Below the pieces are notes generated by a model that saw only the letters and a list, made by a program, of their open reading frames with translations, had not been told where the DNA came from and ran no database searches. The translations under genes were made by a program, and so were the position numbers. From Microbulbifer sp. SAOS-129_SWC (GTDB taxonomy: Bacteria; Pseudomonadota; Gammaproteobacteria; Pseudomonadales; Cellvibrionaceae), in assembly GCF_039696035.1 (NCBI RefSeq), contig NZ_CP155567.1, positions 1,607,001 through 1,671,000 of the forward strand: a stretch of DNA of 64,000 nt, written 5' to 3'. Shown here in pieces: positions 36,522 through 44,801 of this stretch (positions within the stretch are counted from its first letter, which is position 1; the number at the start of each line of letters is the position of its first letter).

Positions 36522-38516
36522 TCAACCGCCGCGGTTTCGTCCCAGGTCCCGAATCGCAAAGCGCGCCGGATGCAGCGCTTTGGCGAGTTCCGCCGATACC
36601 GGCAACACCTCCCCACTGATCCACGCGGCCACCAGCTCCGCCGCCAGCGGCGCGTAGGTAAAGCCGCGTGAGCCCATGCCCCCGAGTACATACAGATTTG
36701 GCCGATAGGCCGCGCGCGCGGGGATCAGCGCCTTGCGGTTTTTGCGCAGGTCGGCGTAGGTCTGTGCCAGCGATTCCCAGTCCGGCACCGGTCCGGCCAT
36801 CGGCAGGTAATCCGGCGTGGCGGCGCGCACGGCGGCGCGGCCGCTGAGGCGCTGTGCGGAAAACTCCGCGGCCACGCCCGGCAATAACTCGGCCAGGGTG
36901 TGCAGGTTTTCCCGCTGTTCCTGTTCGCGCAGATCGGTGTCGGTGTCTTTCAGCTTGAAAGTGGCGCCGAAGCTGTGGTGGTCGCTGCAGGCCGGGGTGA
37001 TATAGCCCTCGCCACACAGCACGGTTTTCAGTCTGCGCGACTGCTCGCCGGCGGCGGCGCCGCTGACCTGGCCGCGGATGGGGCGCAGTGGCAGCGGCGA
37101 GGTCTGGGCAAAAGTGCGGATTTCGTTGGCGGTACAGAGGACGGTGGCATCGGCGTTGTGAGCATCGCCGTCGGCGGTGTGCAGGCACCAGCCGTTGTCT
37201 GTCTCGGTCAGCGCATCGATCCCGGTGTGGCAGTGCAGCTGGATATTGTCGTGCTGCAGCAGCGCCGCGCAAACCTGTGCCGGCTGCAGCCAGCCGGCGC
37301 CGGGGAAATAGAGGCCGCCGCAGGGCAGCGGCAGACCGGCAATTTTTCCGGCTTCCGCGGCGCTGACCGCGCGCGCCAGTGCATCGGCGCGGTGATGCGC
37401 CAGCGTCTCGGCTACCTGTTGTTGCAGCTGCTGTTCCTTGTCCGTCTGCGCCAGCTGCAACAGGCCGCAAAAATGGATCGCCTGCGGGCACTGGTCGCGG
37501 TAATAGCGCAGTGCAAACAGCAGTGCGTGCAGGTTGTAGTCGCCATTCGGTCCCGGCTTGGGCGACAGCTTGGCGTAGAGGATACCCTGATCGTTGCCGG
37601 AGGCGCCGCTGCCGGGCGCGGCGCCCCGCTCGAATACGCTGACGCGGTAACCGCGCTGCGCCAGCGCGCGGGCGGCGCTGGCGCCGGCGATACCGGCACC
37701 GATGACGGCGACCGTGCCCGGCGTGGCTTGTGGCGCTGGCAGGTGCCAGGGCGTGGTGGAATATTCTGGCCGCTGTGGCTGTGGCTGTGGCTGTTGCAGC
37801 TGCCCGCGCAGCATCTCGCGTTTGCGGCCGAAACCGGGCACTTTGTGCAGCGCAAAGCCGGCGCCCTTGAGGCCGCGCTTGACGATGCCGGCGCAGGTGA
37901 AGGTGGCGAAGCTGGCACCGGGTTTGCTGAGCGCGGCAATATTGTCGAACAGCGCGTCGCTCCACATGGCCGGGTTCTTGGCCGGGGCGAAGCCGTCCAG
38001 AAACCAGGCGTCGATGCTGCGATCGCGTTCGCCTTCCAGGCGCAGTGCGCGCAAGGCGGCGCTGGCCTCGCCGATCACCAGCGTCAGGCGCACCCGGCCA
38101 AACTGCAGCCGGTGTACGCCGGCGGCCAGTAGCGGCGGGTAGTGCTGCAGCAGCTGCTCCGAGTAGGGCTGCAGCTGTGGCCACAGCGCCAATGCCTGTT
38201 GCAGATCCCGTCGCTGCAGCGGGTATTTCTCCACCGAGACGAAGTGCAGGTGTGCGCCGGCCGGTGCCGTCTGTTGCCAGAGTTCGCGCGCAGCGAGGAA
38301 ATTGAGGCCGGTGCCGAAACCGGTCTCGCCGATGGTGAAGGTGTCGCCGTCGGCCAGCGCCGCCCAGCGGCTCGGCAGATCGTTCTGCTGCAGGAAGACG
38401 TAGCGGCTCTCTTCGAGCCCGGAGGCAGTGGAGAAGTAGATGTCGTCGAAGGCGCGCGACAGCGGCTGGCCGTCGTCGCGCCACTCGATATCCGCGTGGG
38501 GGTGTTTGTCGCTCAC
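36522..38516 (-). CDS. mnmC: bifunctional tRNA mnm5s2U34 enzyme MnmC
   Basis: A 664-residue two-domain enzyme making the last steps of mnm5(s2)U at the tRNA wobble base. The N-terminal methyltransferase has the SAM motif IGETGFGTGLNFLA and WFLDGFAPAKNP. The C-terminal FAD oxidase has AVIGAGIAGASAARALAQRG and YVLGGMGSRGF. The length matches E. coli MnmC (668). The GTG at 38516, 11 bases after the flavodoxin stop, gives the family start (SDKHPHADIEW). It is the last gene of a trmL-flavodoxin-mnmC cluster. Confidence 0.94.
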   Translation of the reverse strand: MSDKHPHADIEWRDDGQPLSRAFDDIYFSTASGLEESRYVFLQQNDLPSRWAALADGDTFTIGETGFGTGLNFLAARELWQQTAPAGAHLHFVSVEKYPLQRRDLQQALALWPQLQPYSEQLLQHYPPLLAAGVHRLQFGRVRLTLVIGEASAALRALRLEGERDRSIDAWFLDGFAPAKNPAMWSDALFDNIAALSKPGASFATFTCAGIVKRGLKGAGFALHKVPGFGRKREMLRGQLQQPQPQPQRPEYSTTPWHLPAPQATPGTVAVIGAGIAGASAARALAQRGYRVSVFERGAAPGSGASGNDQGILYAKLSPKPGPNGDYNLHALLFALRYYRDQCPQAIHFCGLLQLAQTDKEQQLQQQVAETLAHHRADALARAVSAAEAGKIAGLPLPCGGLYFPGAGWLQPAQVCAALLQHDNIQLHCHTGIDALTETDNGWCLHTADGDAHNADATVLCTANEIRTFAQTSPLPLRPIRGQVSGAAAGEQSRRLKTVLCGEGYITPACSDHHSFGATFKLKDTDTDLREQEQRENLHTLAELLPGVAAEFSAQRLSGRAAVRAATPDYLPMAGPVPDWESLAQTYADLRKNRKALIPARAAYRPNLYVLGGMGSRGFTYAPLAAELVAAWISGEVLPVSAELAKALHPARFAIRDLGRNRGG

Positions 38517-38527
38517 GGCGCTGCGGT

Positions 38528-39064
38528 CTATTGGTCCAGTCCGAACTCGCGCATCACCTGGGCACACCACTGCGCGATGCGCTCTTCGCTGAGATCGAAC
38601 TCGTTTTCCTCATCCAGCGCCAGGCCGACGAACTGACTGCCGTCGTCGGTCAGCCCCTTGGATTGCTCGAATTCGTAGCCGGCGGCGGGCCAATAGCCCA
38701 CTGTGCGGGCGCCGCAGGCGAGCAGCTGCGCGTGCAGGTAGCCGAGCGCATCCTGGAACCACTGCGGGTAGCCCTCCTGGTCGCCGAGGCCGAACAGCGC
38801 CACGGTCTTGCCCTGCAGGTTCAGCTGCGCCAGCTCGTCCCAGATATTTTCCCAGTCTTCCTGCAGTTCGCCATAGTCCCAGGTGGGGATGCCGAACAGC
38901 AGAAAATCGTATTGTTCCGCCAGGCTGATGTCGTCTTCGGCCACATTGTGCAGATCGATCCACTCGGCGCCAATCTGCGCGCGGATCTTCTCCGCGGCCA
39001 TTTCGGTGTAGCAGGTGCTGGAACCGTAAAACAGTCCGATGGGTGCAAGCATGGTATTTGTCAT
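38528..39064 (-). CDS. flavodoxin
   Basis: A 178-residue long-chain flavodoxin. The FMN phosphate loop reads [18 protein letters not shown], the isoalloxazine loops [16 protein letters not shown] and [17 protein letters not shown]; length and insert fit FldB/FldA-like proteins. It carries electrons between reductases and low-potential partners in the cytoplasm. It lies 5 bases after trmL and 11 before mnmC, so it is in their operon. Which partner it serves is not shown by sequence. Confidence 0.9.
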   Translation of the reverse strand: MTNTMLAPIGLFYGSSTCYTEMAAEKIRAQIGAEWIDLHNVAEDDISLAEQYDFLLFGIPTWDYGELQEDWENIWDELAQLNLQGKTVALFGLGDQEGYPQWFQDALGYLHAQLLACGARTVGYWPAAGYEFEQSKGLTDDGSQFVGLALDEENEFDLSEERIAQWCAQVMREFGLDQ

Positions 39065-39069
39065 TCGGG

Positions 39070-39534
39070 TTATTGGGCGCCGGCGAAATCCAGTTGCCGC
39101 CAGGCTTCGTAGACCACCACCGCCACGGCGTTGGACAGGTTCATGCTGCGGCTCTGCCCCAGCATGGGAATACGCAGCGTGTGGCTGTCGCCGACACTGG
39201 TGAGAAATTCCGCCGGCAGGCCGCGGGTCTCGGGGCCGAAGACGATGGCATCGTCGGGGCGGAAGCCAAAATCGGCGTGGCTGCGCTGGCCCTTGGTCGA
39301 TAGCGCCAGCACGCGCGCCGGTTGCTCGGCCTCCACGAATGCCGGCCAGTCGCGGTGGCGCACCACGCGGCTGTACTCGCTGTAGTCCAGCCCCGCACGG
39401 CGCAGGCGCTTGTCGTCCATAGCGAAGCCCAGCGGCTCGATCAGGTGCAGCTCGGCGCCGGTATTGGCACAGAGGCGGATGATATTGCCGGTATTGGGGG
39501 CGATTTCCGGTTGGTAGAGAACGATCTTGAACAT
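39070..39534 (-). CDS. trmL: tRNA (cytidine/uridine-34 2'-O)-methyltransferase TrmL
   Basis: A 154-residue SPOUT-class methyltransferase that 2'-O-methylates the wobble base of two tRNA-Leu species. Motifs: [26 protein letters not shown] at the N-terminus (RNA-binding Arg), [10 protein letters not shown], and the trefoil-knot SAM motif [22 protein letters not shown] at the C-terminus. Length matches E. coli TrmL (157). It leads the cluster with flavodoxin and mnmC. Confidence 0.95.
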   Translation of the reverse strand: MFKIVLYQPEIAPNTGNIIRLCANTGAELHLIEPLGFAMDDKRLRRAGLDYSEYSRVVRHRDWPAFVEAEQPARVLALSTKGQRSHADFGFRPDDAIVFGPETRGLPAEFLTSVGDSHTLRIPMLGQSRSMNLSNAVAVVVYEAWRQLDFAGAQ

Positions 39535-39683
39535 CGGCTTGAATCTGGGGAGGCCGGCAGCGGTGTTGCGGCCACGGATTGAGGGCGGGAGCTGCGCCCC
39601 GCCCGGTCGGCGCGGATTATTTCACAACTGGCCGGCAGATGACACCGGGCCCAAGTGCGGCGTCAGTGGGACGCAAGTGGCGC

Positions 39684-40214
39684 TCAGGCGGCGGGGGCGG
39701 CTGCTTCGCAGTCGATCTCCACCCCCAGCTCGTCGGCGATTTCGTCCAGTTCGTCGCGCAGGCCGTCGAGATCCATATCGCCGGCCACGGCGACGGTGCA
39801 GGTGGCGGTGAACAGCGGCTCGCCGCTCCACGGGGTGCTGCTGTAGCCGGTATCCAGCTGTTCCATGTTGATGGCGCGTGCGGCCAGGGCGCGGGAGAGT
39901 TCGCGCACGATGCCGGGCCGGTCGTTGCCCACCAGTTTCAGTTGCAGGGTCTGCTGGGGCCCGGCGGCGACCGCCTGGGCCTCCTCGATCTGCAGCTTAT
40001 AGCCGGCGCCGGCCAGCGCGCCGAGCGCGTCGCGCAGCCCCTGACTGTGGTCGCTGGGCACGCTGACCCGCAGGATGCCGGCGAACTTGCCGGCGAAATG
40101 AGCCATGCGGCTGTCTTCCCAGTTGCCGCTGTTTTCCGCCACTGCGGCGGACAATTTCTCCACGATACCGGGTTTGTCGTCGCTGATCAGGGATATTACG
40201 AGGTGCTGCTGCAT
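39684..40214 (-). CDS. GcvR-like tandem ACT domain protein
   Basis: A 176-residue protein of two ACT domains (VISLISDDKPGIVEKLSAAVAE near residue 6 and LKLVGNDRPGIVRELSRALAA near residue 92). This is the layout of GcvR, which binds glycine and restrains the GcvA activator of the glycine cleavage operon. No GcvA or gcv gene is in the window, so the regulatory target is not shown. The gene is 149 bases upstream of trmL and divergent from the thiamine-binding gene. Confidence 0.82.
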   Translation of the reverse strand: MQQHLVISLISDDKPGIVEKLSAAVAENSGNWEDSRMAHFAGKFAGILRVSVPSDHSQGLRDALGALAGAGYKLQIEEAQAVAAGPQQTLQLKLVGNDRPGIVRELSRALAARAINMEQLDTGYSSTPWSGEPLFTATCTVAVAGDMDLDGLRDELDEIADELGVEIDCEAAAPAA

Positions 40215-40377
40215 GGGGAAATCCTTTGCTCCAGAGAGTCCGATTACGATTAAATGAATTGTAGCGACTGGCGGTCTGTCTGATAACAGCGGCGACTGGT
40301 CGAAAAGCCGTTATTTTTGTCGCGCTGGGCGGATAACGTCGGGCGGTGCAATGTCGGACGGAGCAAGAGGGTGCAAT

Positions 40378-40674
40378 ATGAAAGTACACGCGGACCTGTG
40401 CGTGATTCCGATCGGGGTTGGAGTTTCGGTGGCGGACTATGTGGCGGAGTGCCAGCGCGTGCTGGAAGAGGCCGGACTTGCGCACTCGCTGCATGCCTAT
40501 GGCACCAACATCGAGGGCGAGTGGGACGACGTCATGGCGGCCGTCAAGCGCTGCCATGAACGGGTGCACGCCATGGGCGCGCCGCGGATCAGCACCAGCC
40601 TGAAACTGGGGACCCGTACCGATCGCGAACAATCGCTGCAGGATAAAATCACCAGCGTAGAAGCAAAGCTATAA
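40378..40674 (+). CDS. MTH1187/YkoF-like thiamine-binding protein
   Basis: A 98-residue protein of the MTH1187 family (thiamine-binding, ferredoxin-like fold): VHADLCVIPIGVGVSVADYVAECQRVL, HAYGTNIEGEWDDVMAAVKRCHERV and the C-terminal PRISTSLKLGTRTDR are family hallmarks. Ligand binding in this group is known from a few members only. The ATG at 40378 follows AGAGGG. It is 33 bases before the methyltransferase gene on the same strand. Confidence 0.85.
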   Translation: MKVHADLCVIPIGVGVSVADYVAECQRVLEEAGLAHSLHAYGTNIEGEWDDVMAAVKRCHERVHAMGAPRISTSLKLGTRTDREQSLQDKITSVEAKL

Positions 40675-40707
40675 CCGACCATCAAACGATAACAACCGGG
40701 AGTGTCT

Positions 40708-41517
40708 ATGAAATTCAGGAATCTACTGGCGGTTCTGGCCGCCACCGCGGTATTTGCCGGCACGGCGCAGGCCGCGGATCTCGACACCGTGCTCAAGGGC
40801 GACCAGCGCGAGAAAGCCAACGCGGCGCGCGACCAGTACCGGCATCCGGCGCAGACGCTGGAATTTATGGGTATTCGCCCGGATATGAGCGTGGTGGAAA
40901 TCTGGCCGGGCGGCGGCTGGTACACCGAAATTCTCGCGCCTTACCTGCGCGACAAGGGTACCTTCTACGCGGCGCATTTCCCCGCAGATACCCAGTCCGA
41001 TTACTACCGCAAGTCCCGCCAGCGCTTCGAGAAGAAGCTGGCCGCGGACCAGGCGGACTACGGCAAGGTCAAGCTCACCGAATTCGACCCCGCCGGCGGC
41101 AGCGAGATTGCCCCGGCGGCTTCCGCCGACGCGGTGCTGACGTTCCGCAACGTGCACAACTGGATGTCCAGTGGCAATGAGGAGAACGCCTTCAAGCAGT
41201 TTTACGCCGCATTGAAACCCGGTGGTGTGCTGGGCGTGGTGGAGCACCGCGCCAAGCCGGGCACCAGCCGCGAGGATATGATCAAAAGCGGCTACGTGAG
41301 CCAGGACTATCTGATCGCGCTGGCGGAGAAGGCGGGTTTCAAACTGGAGAAGACCAGTGAGATCAACGCCAACCCGAAAGACACCGCCAAGCACCCGAAA
41401 GGCGTCTGGACCCTGCCGCCGACACTGGCGCTCGGCGACGAGGACAAGGGCAAGTACCAGGCCATCGGCGAGAGCGACCGCATGACCCTGCTGTTCAGCA
41501 AGCCCGCGACAAAATAG
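40708..41517 (+). CDS. predicted SAM-dependent methyltransferase with signal peptide
   Basis: A 269-residue class I methyltransferase-fold protein (COG4798-like). Motif I is present as VVEIWPGGGWYTEILAPYL, with an acidic Asp region later (ADAVLTFRNVHNWM) and KPGGVLGVVEHR. A clear Sec signal peptide precedes it (MKFRNLLAVLAATAVFAGTAQAA), so the product should be periplasmic, which is odd for a SAM enzyme. The ATG at 40708 has GGGAG five bases upstream. Substrate unknown. Confidence 0.85.
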   Translation: MKFRNLLAVLAATAVFAGTAQAADLDTVLKGDQREKANAARDQYRHPAQTLEFMGIRPDMSVVEIWPGGGWYTEILAPYLRDKGTFYAAHFPADTQSDYYRKSRQRFEKKLAADQADYGKVKLTEFDPAGGSEIAPAASADAVLTFRNVHNWMSSGNEENAFKQFYAALKPGGVLGVVEHRAKPGTSREDMIKSGYVSQDYLIALAEKAGFKLEKTSEINANPKDTAKHPKGVWTLPPTLALGDEDKGKYQAIGESDRMTLLFSKPATK

Positions 41518-41590
41518 CCGCTCGGCCGGCCGGAGCGTAGAATGCCTGCCTCCGGCCACCCGATTTTCTACCTTTCGAAGTCACAGAAGT

Positions 41591-41815
41591 ATGCGCATCC
41601 CCCACCACCAGCTCGATTCCGAAACCCTGCAGAACCTGCTCGAGGAGTACGCCACCCGCGACGGCACCGATTACGGTGAGCGCGAGGTAAGCCTCGCGGA
41701 CAAGGTCGCCAGTCTGCGCCGCCAGCTGCAATCCGGCGAAGTGGTGATCTGGTTCGAGGAGAGCGAGCAGTCGGTCAATCTGCTGCTGGCAGAGGACCTG
41801 CCCGACGATGCCTGA
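41591..41815 (+). CDS. yheU: YheU family (UPF0270) protein
   Basis: A 74-residue protein matching E. coli YheU: MRIPHHQLDSETLQNLLEEYATRDGTDYGE and KVASLRRQLQSGEVVIWFE correspond closely to the family consensus. Function is unknown. Its end overlaps the start of the hydrolase gene by eight bases, so the two are probably co-translated. Confidence 0.92.
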   Translation: MRIPHHQLDSETLQNLLEEYATRDGTDYGEREVSLADKVASLRRQLQSGEVVIWFEESEQSVNLLLAEDLPDDA

Positions 41816-42452
41816 GCATCTCGTCGATAGCCCCGCAGCCGCGCCGCGGGCGCGCTTCCTGTTCGCGCACGGTGCCGGCGCGCCGATGGACAGCGACTTT
41901 ATGGCCGCCATCAGCGCCGGCCTGTGTGCCGCGGGTATCGAGGTGGTGCGCTTCGAGTTTCCGTATATGGCCGAGCGGCGCCACGGCGGATCGCGCCGCC
42001 CGCCGAACCCGGTGCCGCAGCTGCTGGACGCGTTTCGCGGCGAAGTCGAGCGCTTTACCGCTGATGCGCTGCCGCTGTTTATCGGCGGCAAATCCATGGG
42101 CGGCCGCGCCGCCAGCCTGCTGGCGCGGGAGCTGCATATGAGTGGTGCGGTGCAGGGGCTGGTGTGCTTCGGCTACCCGTTCCATCCGCGCGGCAAGCCG
42201 GAGCGGTTGCGTACCGAGCACCTGTACACGCTGGCGTGCCCGACGCTGATCGTGCAGGGCAGTCGCGATCCGCTCGGCAATCGCGCGGAAGTGGACAGCT
42301 ACCAGCTGCCAGAGGACATTCAGTGGGCGTGGCTGGAGGACGGCGATCACGACCTGAAGCCGCGGCGCGCCAGCGGCCACACCCGGGCCGAGCACTGGCA
42401 GAGTGCGGTGGATGCCGCGGCGGGGTTTATTCTGCCGTTTGCAGGATCGTAA
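41808..42452 (+). CDS. alpha/beta hydrolase of the COG3571 (KANL3/Tex30-like) group
   Basis: A 214-residue cytoplasmic alpha/beta hydrolase. FLFAHGAGAPMDS is the oxyanion strand, the nucleophile Ser is in FIGGKSMGGRAAS, and LIVQGSRDPLGN and DGDHDLKPR place the Asp and His. Natural substrate unknown. It overlaps yheU at its start, and its 3' end overlaps the convergent monooxygenase-like gene by 26 bases, an antisense arrangement. Confidence 0.88.
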   Translation: MPEHLVDSPAAAPRARFLFAHGAGAPMDSDFMAAISAGLCAAGIEVVRFEFPYMAERRHGGSRRPPNPVPQLLDAFRGEVERFTADALPLFIGGKSMGGRAASLLARELHMSGAVQGLVCFGYPFHPRGKPERLRTEHLYTLACPTLIVQGSRDPLGNRAEVDSYQLPEDIQWAWLEDGDHDLKPRRASGHTRAEHWQSAVDAAAGFILPFAGS

Positions 42453-42714
42453 TGCGCTCTTCGTCGGCGAGCATCGGGCTCAGCTGGGCCAGCTGGGCGC
42501 GGCGCTCCTCGCTGGTGTACCAGTGCTCCCACTGGTCGACGGTCTGCCACTTGGACAGGGTAAAGCGGCGCAGCGGGTTGTCTTTTTCGGTGTAGGTCTG
42601 GCCGTCGACAAATCCCACGGTGCGGTAGGCATTGTTGAGCAGCTTGCGCGCGGCCTCTTCGTAGGCTGTCATTTTGTCCGCGGCGATTTCCCTTTCAATC
42701 AATACGTAAATCAT
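42427..42714 (-). CDS. antibiotic biosynthesis monooxygenase (ABM) domain protein
   Basis: A 95-residue ferredoxin-like ABM-fold protein: MIYVLIEREIAADKMTAYEEAARKLL and RRFTLSKWQTVDQWEHWYTSEERRAQ are typical, including the W-x-x-x-x-x-W-x-x-W pattern. Such proteins range from quinol oxygenases to heme-degrading or merely ligand-binding proteins, so a reaction cannot be assigned. Its 3' end overlaps the hydrolase gene on the other strand. Its 5' leader carries a duplicated 15-base segment. Confidence 0.82.
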   Translation of the reverse strand: MIYVLIEREIAADKMTAYEEAARKLLNNAYRTVGFVDGQTYTEKDNPLRRFTLSKWQTVDQWEHWYTSEERRAQLAQLSPMLADEERITILQTAE

Positions 42715-42718
42715 CTTT

Positions 42719-42750
42719 TACTCTTGAATTACCGATACTCTTGAATTACC
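42719..42750. repeat. tandem 15-base direct repeat upstream of the ABM gene
   Basis: TACTCTTGAATTACC occurs at 42719-42733 and again at 42736-42750, a period of 17 bases. It lies directly 5' of the ABM start codon, so the purine-rich pre-start segment of that gene is duplicated. It looks like a recent slippage duplication or a two-site operator. Confidence 0.8.
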
Positions 42751-42874
42751 AGTCACTGCGTCGATTCTAGCGCGACTGGTATGGCGGTCGAAATATCGGC
42801 AATGCGGTATTTTGGCCGACTGGTCAGGCAAAGTTGCAGGTGACGGTCGAGAGGAAAAGCCGGACAATGGCGCC

Positions 42875-43108
42875 ATGAAGTCTGAACATACCCTCGATGC
42901 CCGCGGCCTGCTGTGCCCGGAACCCGTCATGATGCTGCATGCCGCCGTGCGCAAGCTGGCCCCCGGCGAGGTGCTGCAGCTGCTCGCGACTGATCCCTCC
43001 ACCCAGCGGGACGTACCCAAGTTCTGCCAGTTTCTCGGTTACGAGCTGGTGCAACACGCCGAAGCGGACGATGAATTCCATTTCTGGATCCGCAAGGGCG
43101 AGGGCTGA
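42875..43108 (+). CDS. tusA: sulfur carrier protein TusA
   Basis: A 77-residue TusA/SirA family sulfur carrier. The acceptor cysteine is Cys14 in [38 protein letters not shown] and the C-terminal FWIRKGEG complete the family pattern. It relays persulfide sulfur from IscS toward TusBCD/TusE and MnmA for 2-thiolation of wobble uridine. The ATG at 42875 gives the normal length; upstream codons are not family-like. Confidence 0.94.
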   Translation: MKSEHTLDARGLLCPEPVMMLHAAVRKLAPGEVLQLLATDPSTQRDVPKFCQFLGYELVQHAEADDEFHFWIRKGEG

Positions 43109-43134
43109 GTTGCCGTCCCGGGCCAACCCTGTTT

Positions 43135-43191
43135 CCCCCAGCGTGTAGGCGACACCGAGGCTGGGGGCGGCCGCCGTACTCGCAGCCGCCC
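43135..43191. terminator. inverted repeats between convergent tusA and hypothetical gene
   Basis: CCCCCAGC (43135-43142) pairs with GCTGGGGG (43160-43167), and GGGGCGGC (43164-43171) can pair with GCCGCCCC (43184-43191). The alternatives overlap. Likely a shared transcript end for the convergent genes. Confidence 0.4.
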
Positions 43192-43199
43192 CGCCTCGC

Positions 43200-43886
43200 T
43201 TACGGTGACGTCACCAGCGCCGCAATTGCGGCCAGCGCCTCAGGATCCTCTGACTTGATCTTGTTGGCGATATGGTGCTGGAAGAAGTAGCGAAAATCCT
43301 GCGCTTCCTGGGCCGGGTAGAGGCACAGGTCGCCCGGTAATACCGGCGTGGTAACGACGCTGTCGTGGTCGATCAGCATGCCGTGGATCTCACCACTGGC
43401 GTGCAGTCGCCAACTGACGACTTCGGTCAGGGTCAGGTTCTCGCGCTGCTCGTCCATAAACACCGCGTGGGTGCCGATGGTATCGGGGATTTCCTGTAAA
43501 ACTTCCTCGGCCTTGTTACTTTCGTATTCGAAATATTCTGCTGCAGTTTCCAGTTCGACGATCTTGTGGATCGGGGGTTCGTGGAAGATTTCCTCGATAC
43601 CCGGGTCGTAGTAACCCTCGAAACGCCCATCGAGGGGATCCTTGATATCCGGGCAGGGAACGATGTTGTTGAGCCAGGGGACCAGGCCGACGATCTCGCC
43701 GTTGGCTTTGAGGCCCCAACACAGGATTTTGAGACTGTAGAGATCGGAACCGCTGGAGCTGTTGGAGTAGAGCATTTCCAAGCCGTCTAGCTCCGGCGAC
43801 AGGCGGATAAAGCGCCTGCTCGCAGAAGTTTCGATCGGCTCGCCGGTGAAGAGGTCAACCACGTTGCTGATACTGTGGTCGGTCAT
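43200..43886 (-). CDS. conserved hypothetical protein
   Basis: A 228-residue acidic soluble protein with no signal peptide or membrane helix. Recurrent short themes LKANGEIVGLVPW and LHASGEIHGML suggest two related beta-hairpin segments; IKDPLDGRFEGYYDPGIEE and LPGDLCLYPAQE are other notable stretches. I do not recognise the family. A good Shine-Dalgarno (AGGAGG, minus strand just upstream of 43886) supports translation. It is divergent from the epmC operon. Confidence 0.75.
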   Translation of the reverse strand: MTDHSISNVVDLFTGEPIETSASRRFIRLSPELDGLEMLYSNSSSGSDLYSLKILCWGLKANGEIVGLVPWLNNIVPCPDIKDPLDGRFEGYYDPGIEEIFHEPPIHKIVELETAAEYFEYESNKAEEVLQEIPDTIGTHAVFMDEQRENLTLTEVVSWRLHASGEIHGMLIDHDSVVTTPVLPGDLCLYPAQEAQDFRYFFQHHIANKIKSEDPEALAAIAALVTSP

Positions 43887-44133
43887 GGAGCACCTCCTTG
43901 CAGGGCCGGTTGTGGACCGCCTCCACCCAGACGAATGGTGCTTACCGCGGGTGCCAGTTGTCTGGACGAAGACTGGGGCAGGAGGGCGTTTGACTGCTTA
44001 TTCCCCCCTGCGGGAGACCGGTTTCGGGTTGGCCCTTGCCGGAATCCCTGTCTGTAAAGGTATATGCTGATTTACCGAAATACAACTGGCGCCTTAGATG
44101 TGTTGGTTATCTCTGCCGTGGTTTTGCATGACT

Positions 44134-44161
44134 TTGATCTTATCGGTGGCGTTGCTATAGT
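44134..44161 (+). promoter_or_regulatory. candidate promoter for the epmC-xni-pdxB operon
   Basis: TTGATC (44134-44139) and TATAGT (44156-44161) are 16 bases apart, 64 bases before the TTG start of epmC. The remainder of the 339-base gap 43887-44225 has no convincing gene or repeat. Confidence 0.4.
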
Positions 44162-44225
44162 CCGCGCCTTTGCGGAACCCCGGCCGCCGTTGCAATCCGG
44201 CCCTTGCTGAACCCTGGAGAGCCCC

Positions 44226-44801
44226 TTGTCTGCCCAGCCCTGTGTAGACCCCGAAGCTGTCGCCAGCCCCTCGAGTGCGCGCATTGCCGCGGTTTTCGAT
44301 CGCTGTTTCAGTGCCGACCTGAATACGCGTCTTGTCGGCGGCTTCGAGGAGCCCTACTACCGGCCGGCCGGGCACGAGTACCCCTATCACCGGGTGGAAT
44401 TTACCCGTGATTACCCCGCCAGCGCCCTGCACGAGGCGGCGCACTGGTGTGTGGCCGGTGAGGCCCGGCGCCAGCTGCCGGATTACGGCTACTGGTATGC
44501 ACCGGACGGACGCTCCGCCGCCCAGCAAGCCGAGTTCGAGCGGGTAGAGGTCAGGCCCCAGGCGCTGGAATGGCTGTTCGCGCGGGCCTGCGGCCTGCGC
44601 TTCCGGGTCAGTGCCGACAACCTGGGCAGTGACTTCGGCCCCAGCGATGCGTTCAAGGAGACCATCTGGCGCCAGGTGCGCCGCTACTGCCGCGACGGTG
44701 TCAACGCCCGCGCGCGCGCCTTCGCTCTGGCGCTGGCGCGGGAGTTCGAGCGCCCCGATCCGCTCTGTGCCGATCTCTACCAGCGGGCGGACCTCGCGTG
44801 A
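44226..44801 (+). CDS. epmC: elongation factor P hydroxylase EpmC
   Basis: A 191-residue YfcM family protein that hydroxylates the beta-lysylated lysine of EF-P. Family motifs: the metal-binding ALHEAAHWCVAGEARR, LPDYGYWYAPDGR and SADNLG. No in-frame ATG lies near the start; the TTG at 44226 has GGAG at 44215-44218 and gives a full-length protein. The stop overlaps the next gene by 4 bases (GTGA). Presence of EpmC implies the EpmA/EpmB EF-P modification system elsewhere in the genome. Confidence 0.9.
   Translation: MSAQPCVDPEAVASPSSARIAAVFDRCFSADLNTRLVGGFEEPYYRPAGHEYPYHRVEFTRDYPASALHEAAHWCVAGEARRQLPDYGYWYAPDGRSAAQQAEFERVEVRPQALEWLFARACGLRFRVSADNLGSDFGPSDAFKETIWRQVRRYCRDGVNARARAFALALAREFERPDPLCADLYQRADLA

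Noticed and set aside
36211..38484. A 757-codon minus-strand frame overlapping mnmC
   Set aside because: It is in another frame of the same strand, is dominated by Arg/Ala/Pro/Gly and has no motif; mnmC has full family motifs.
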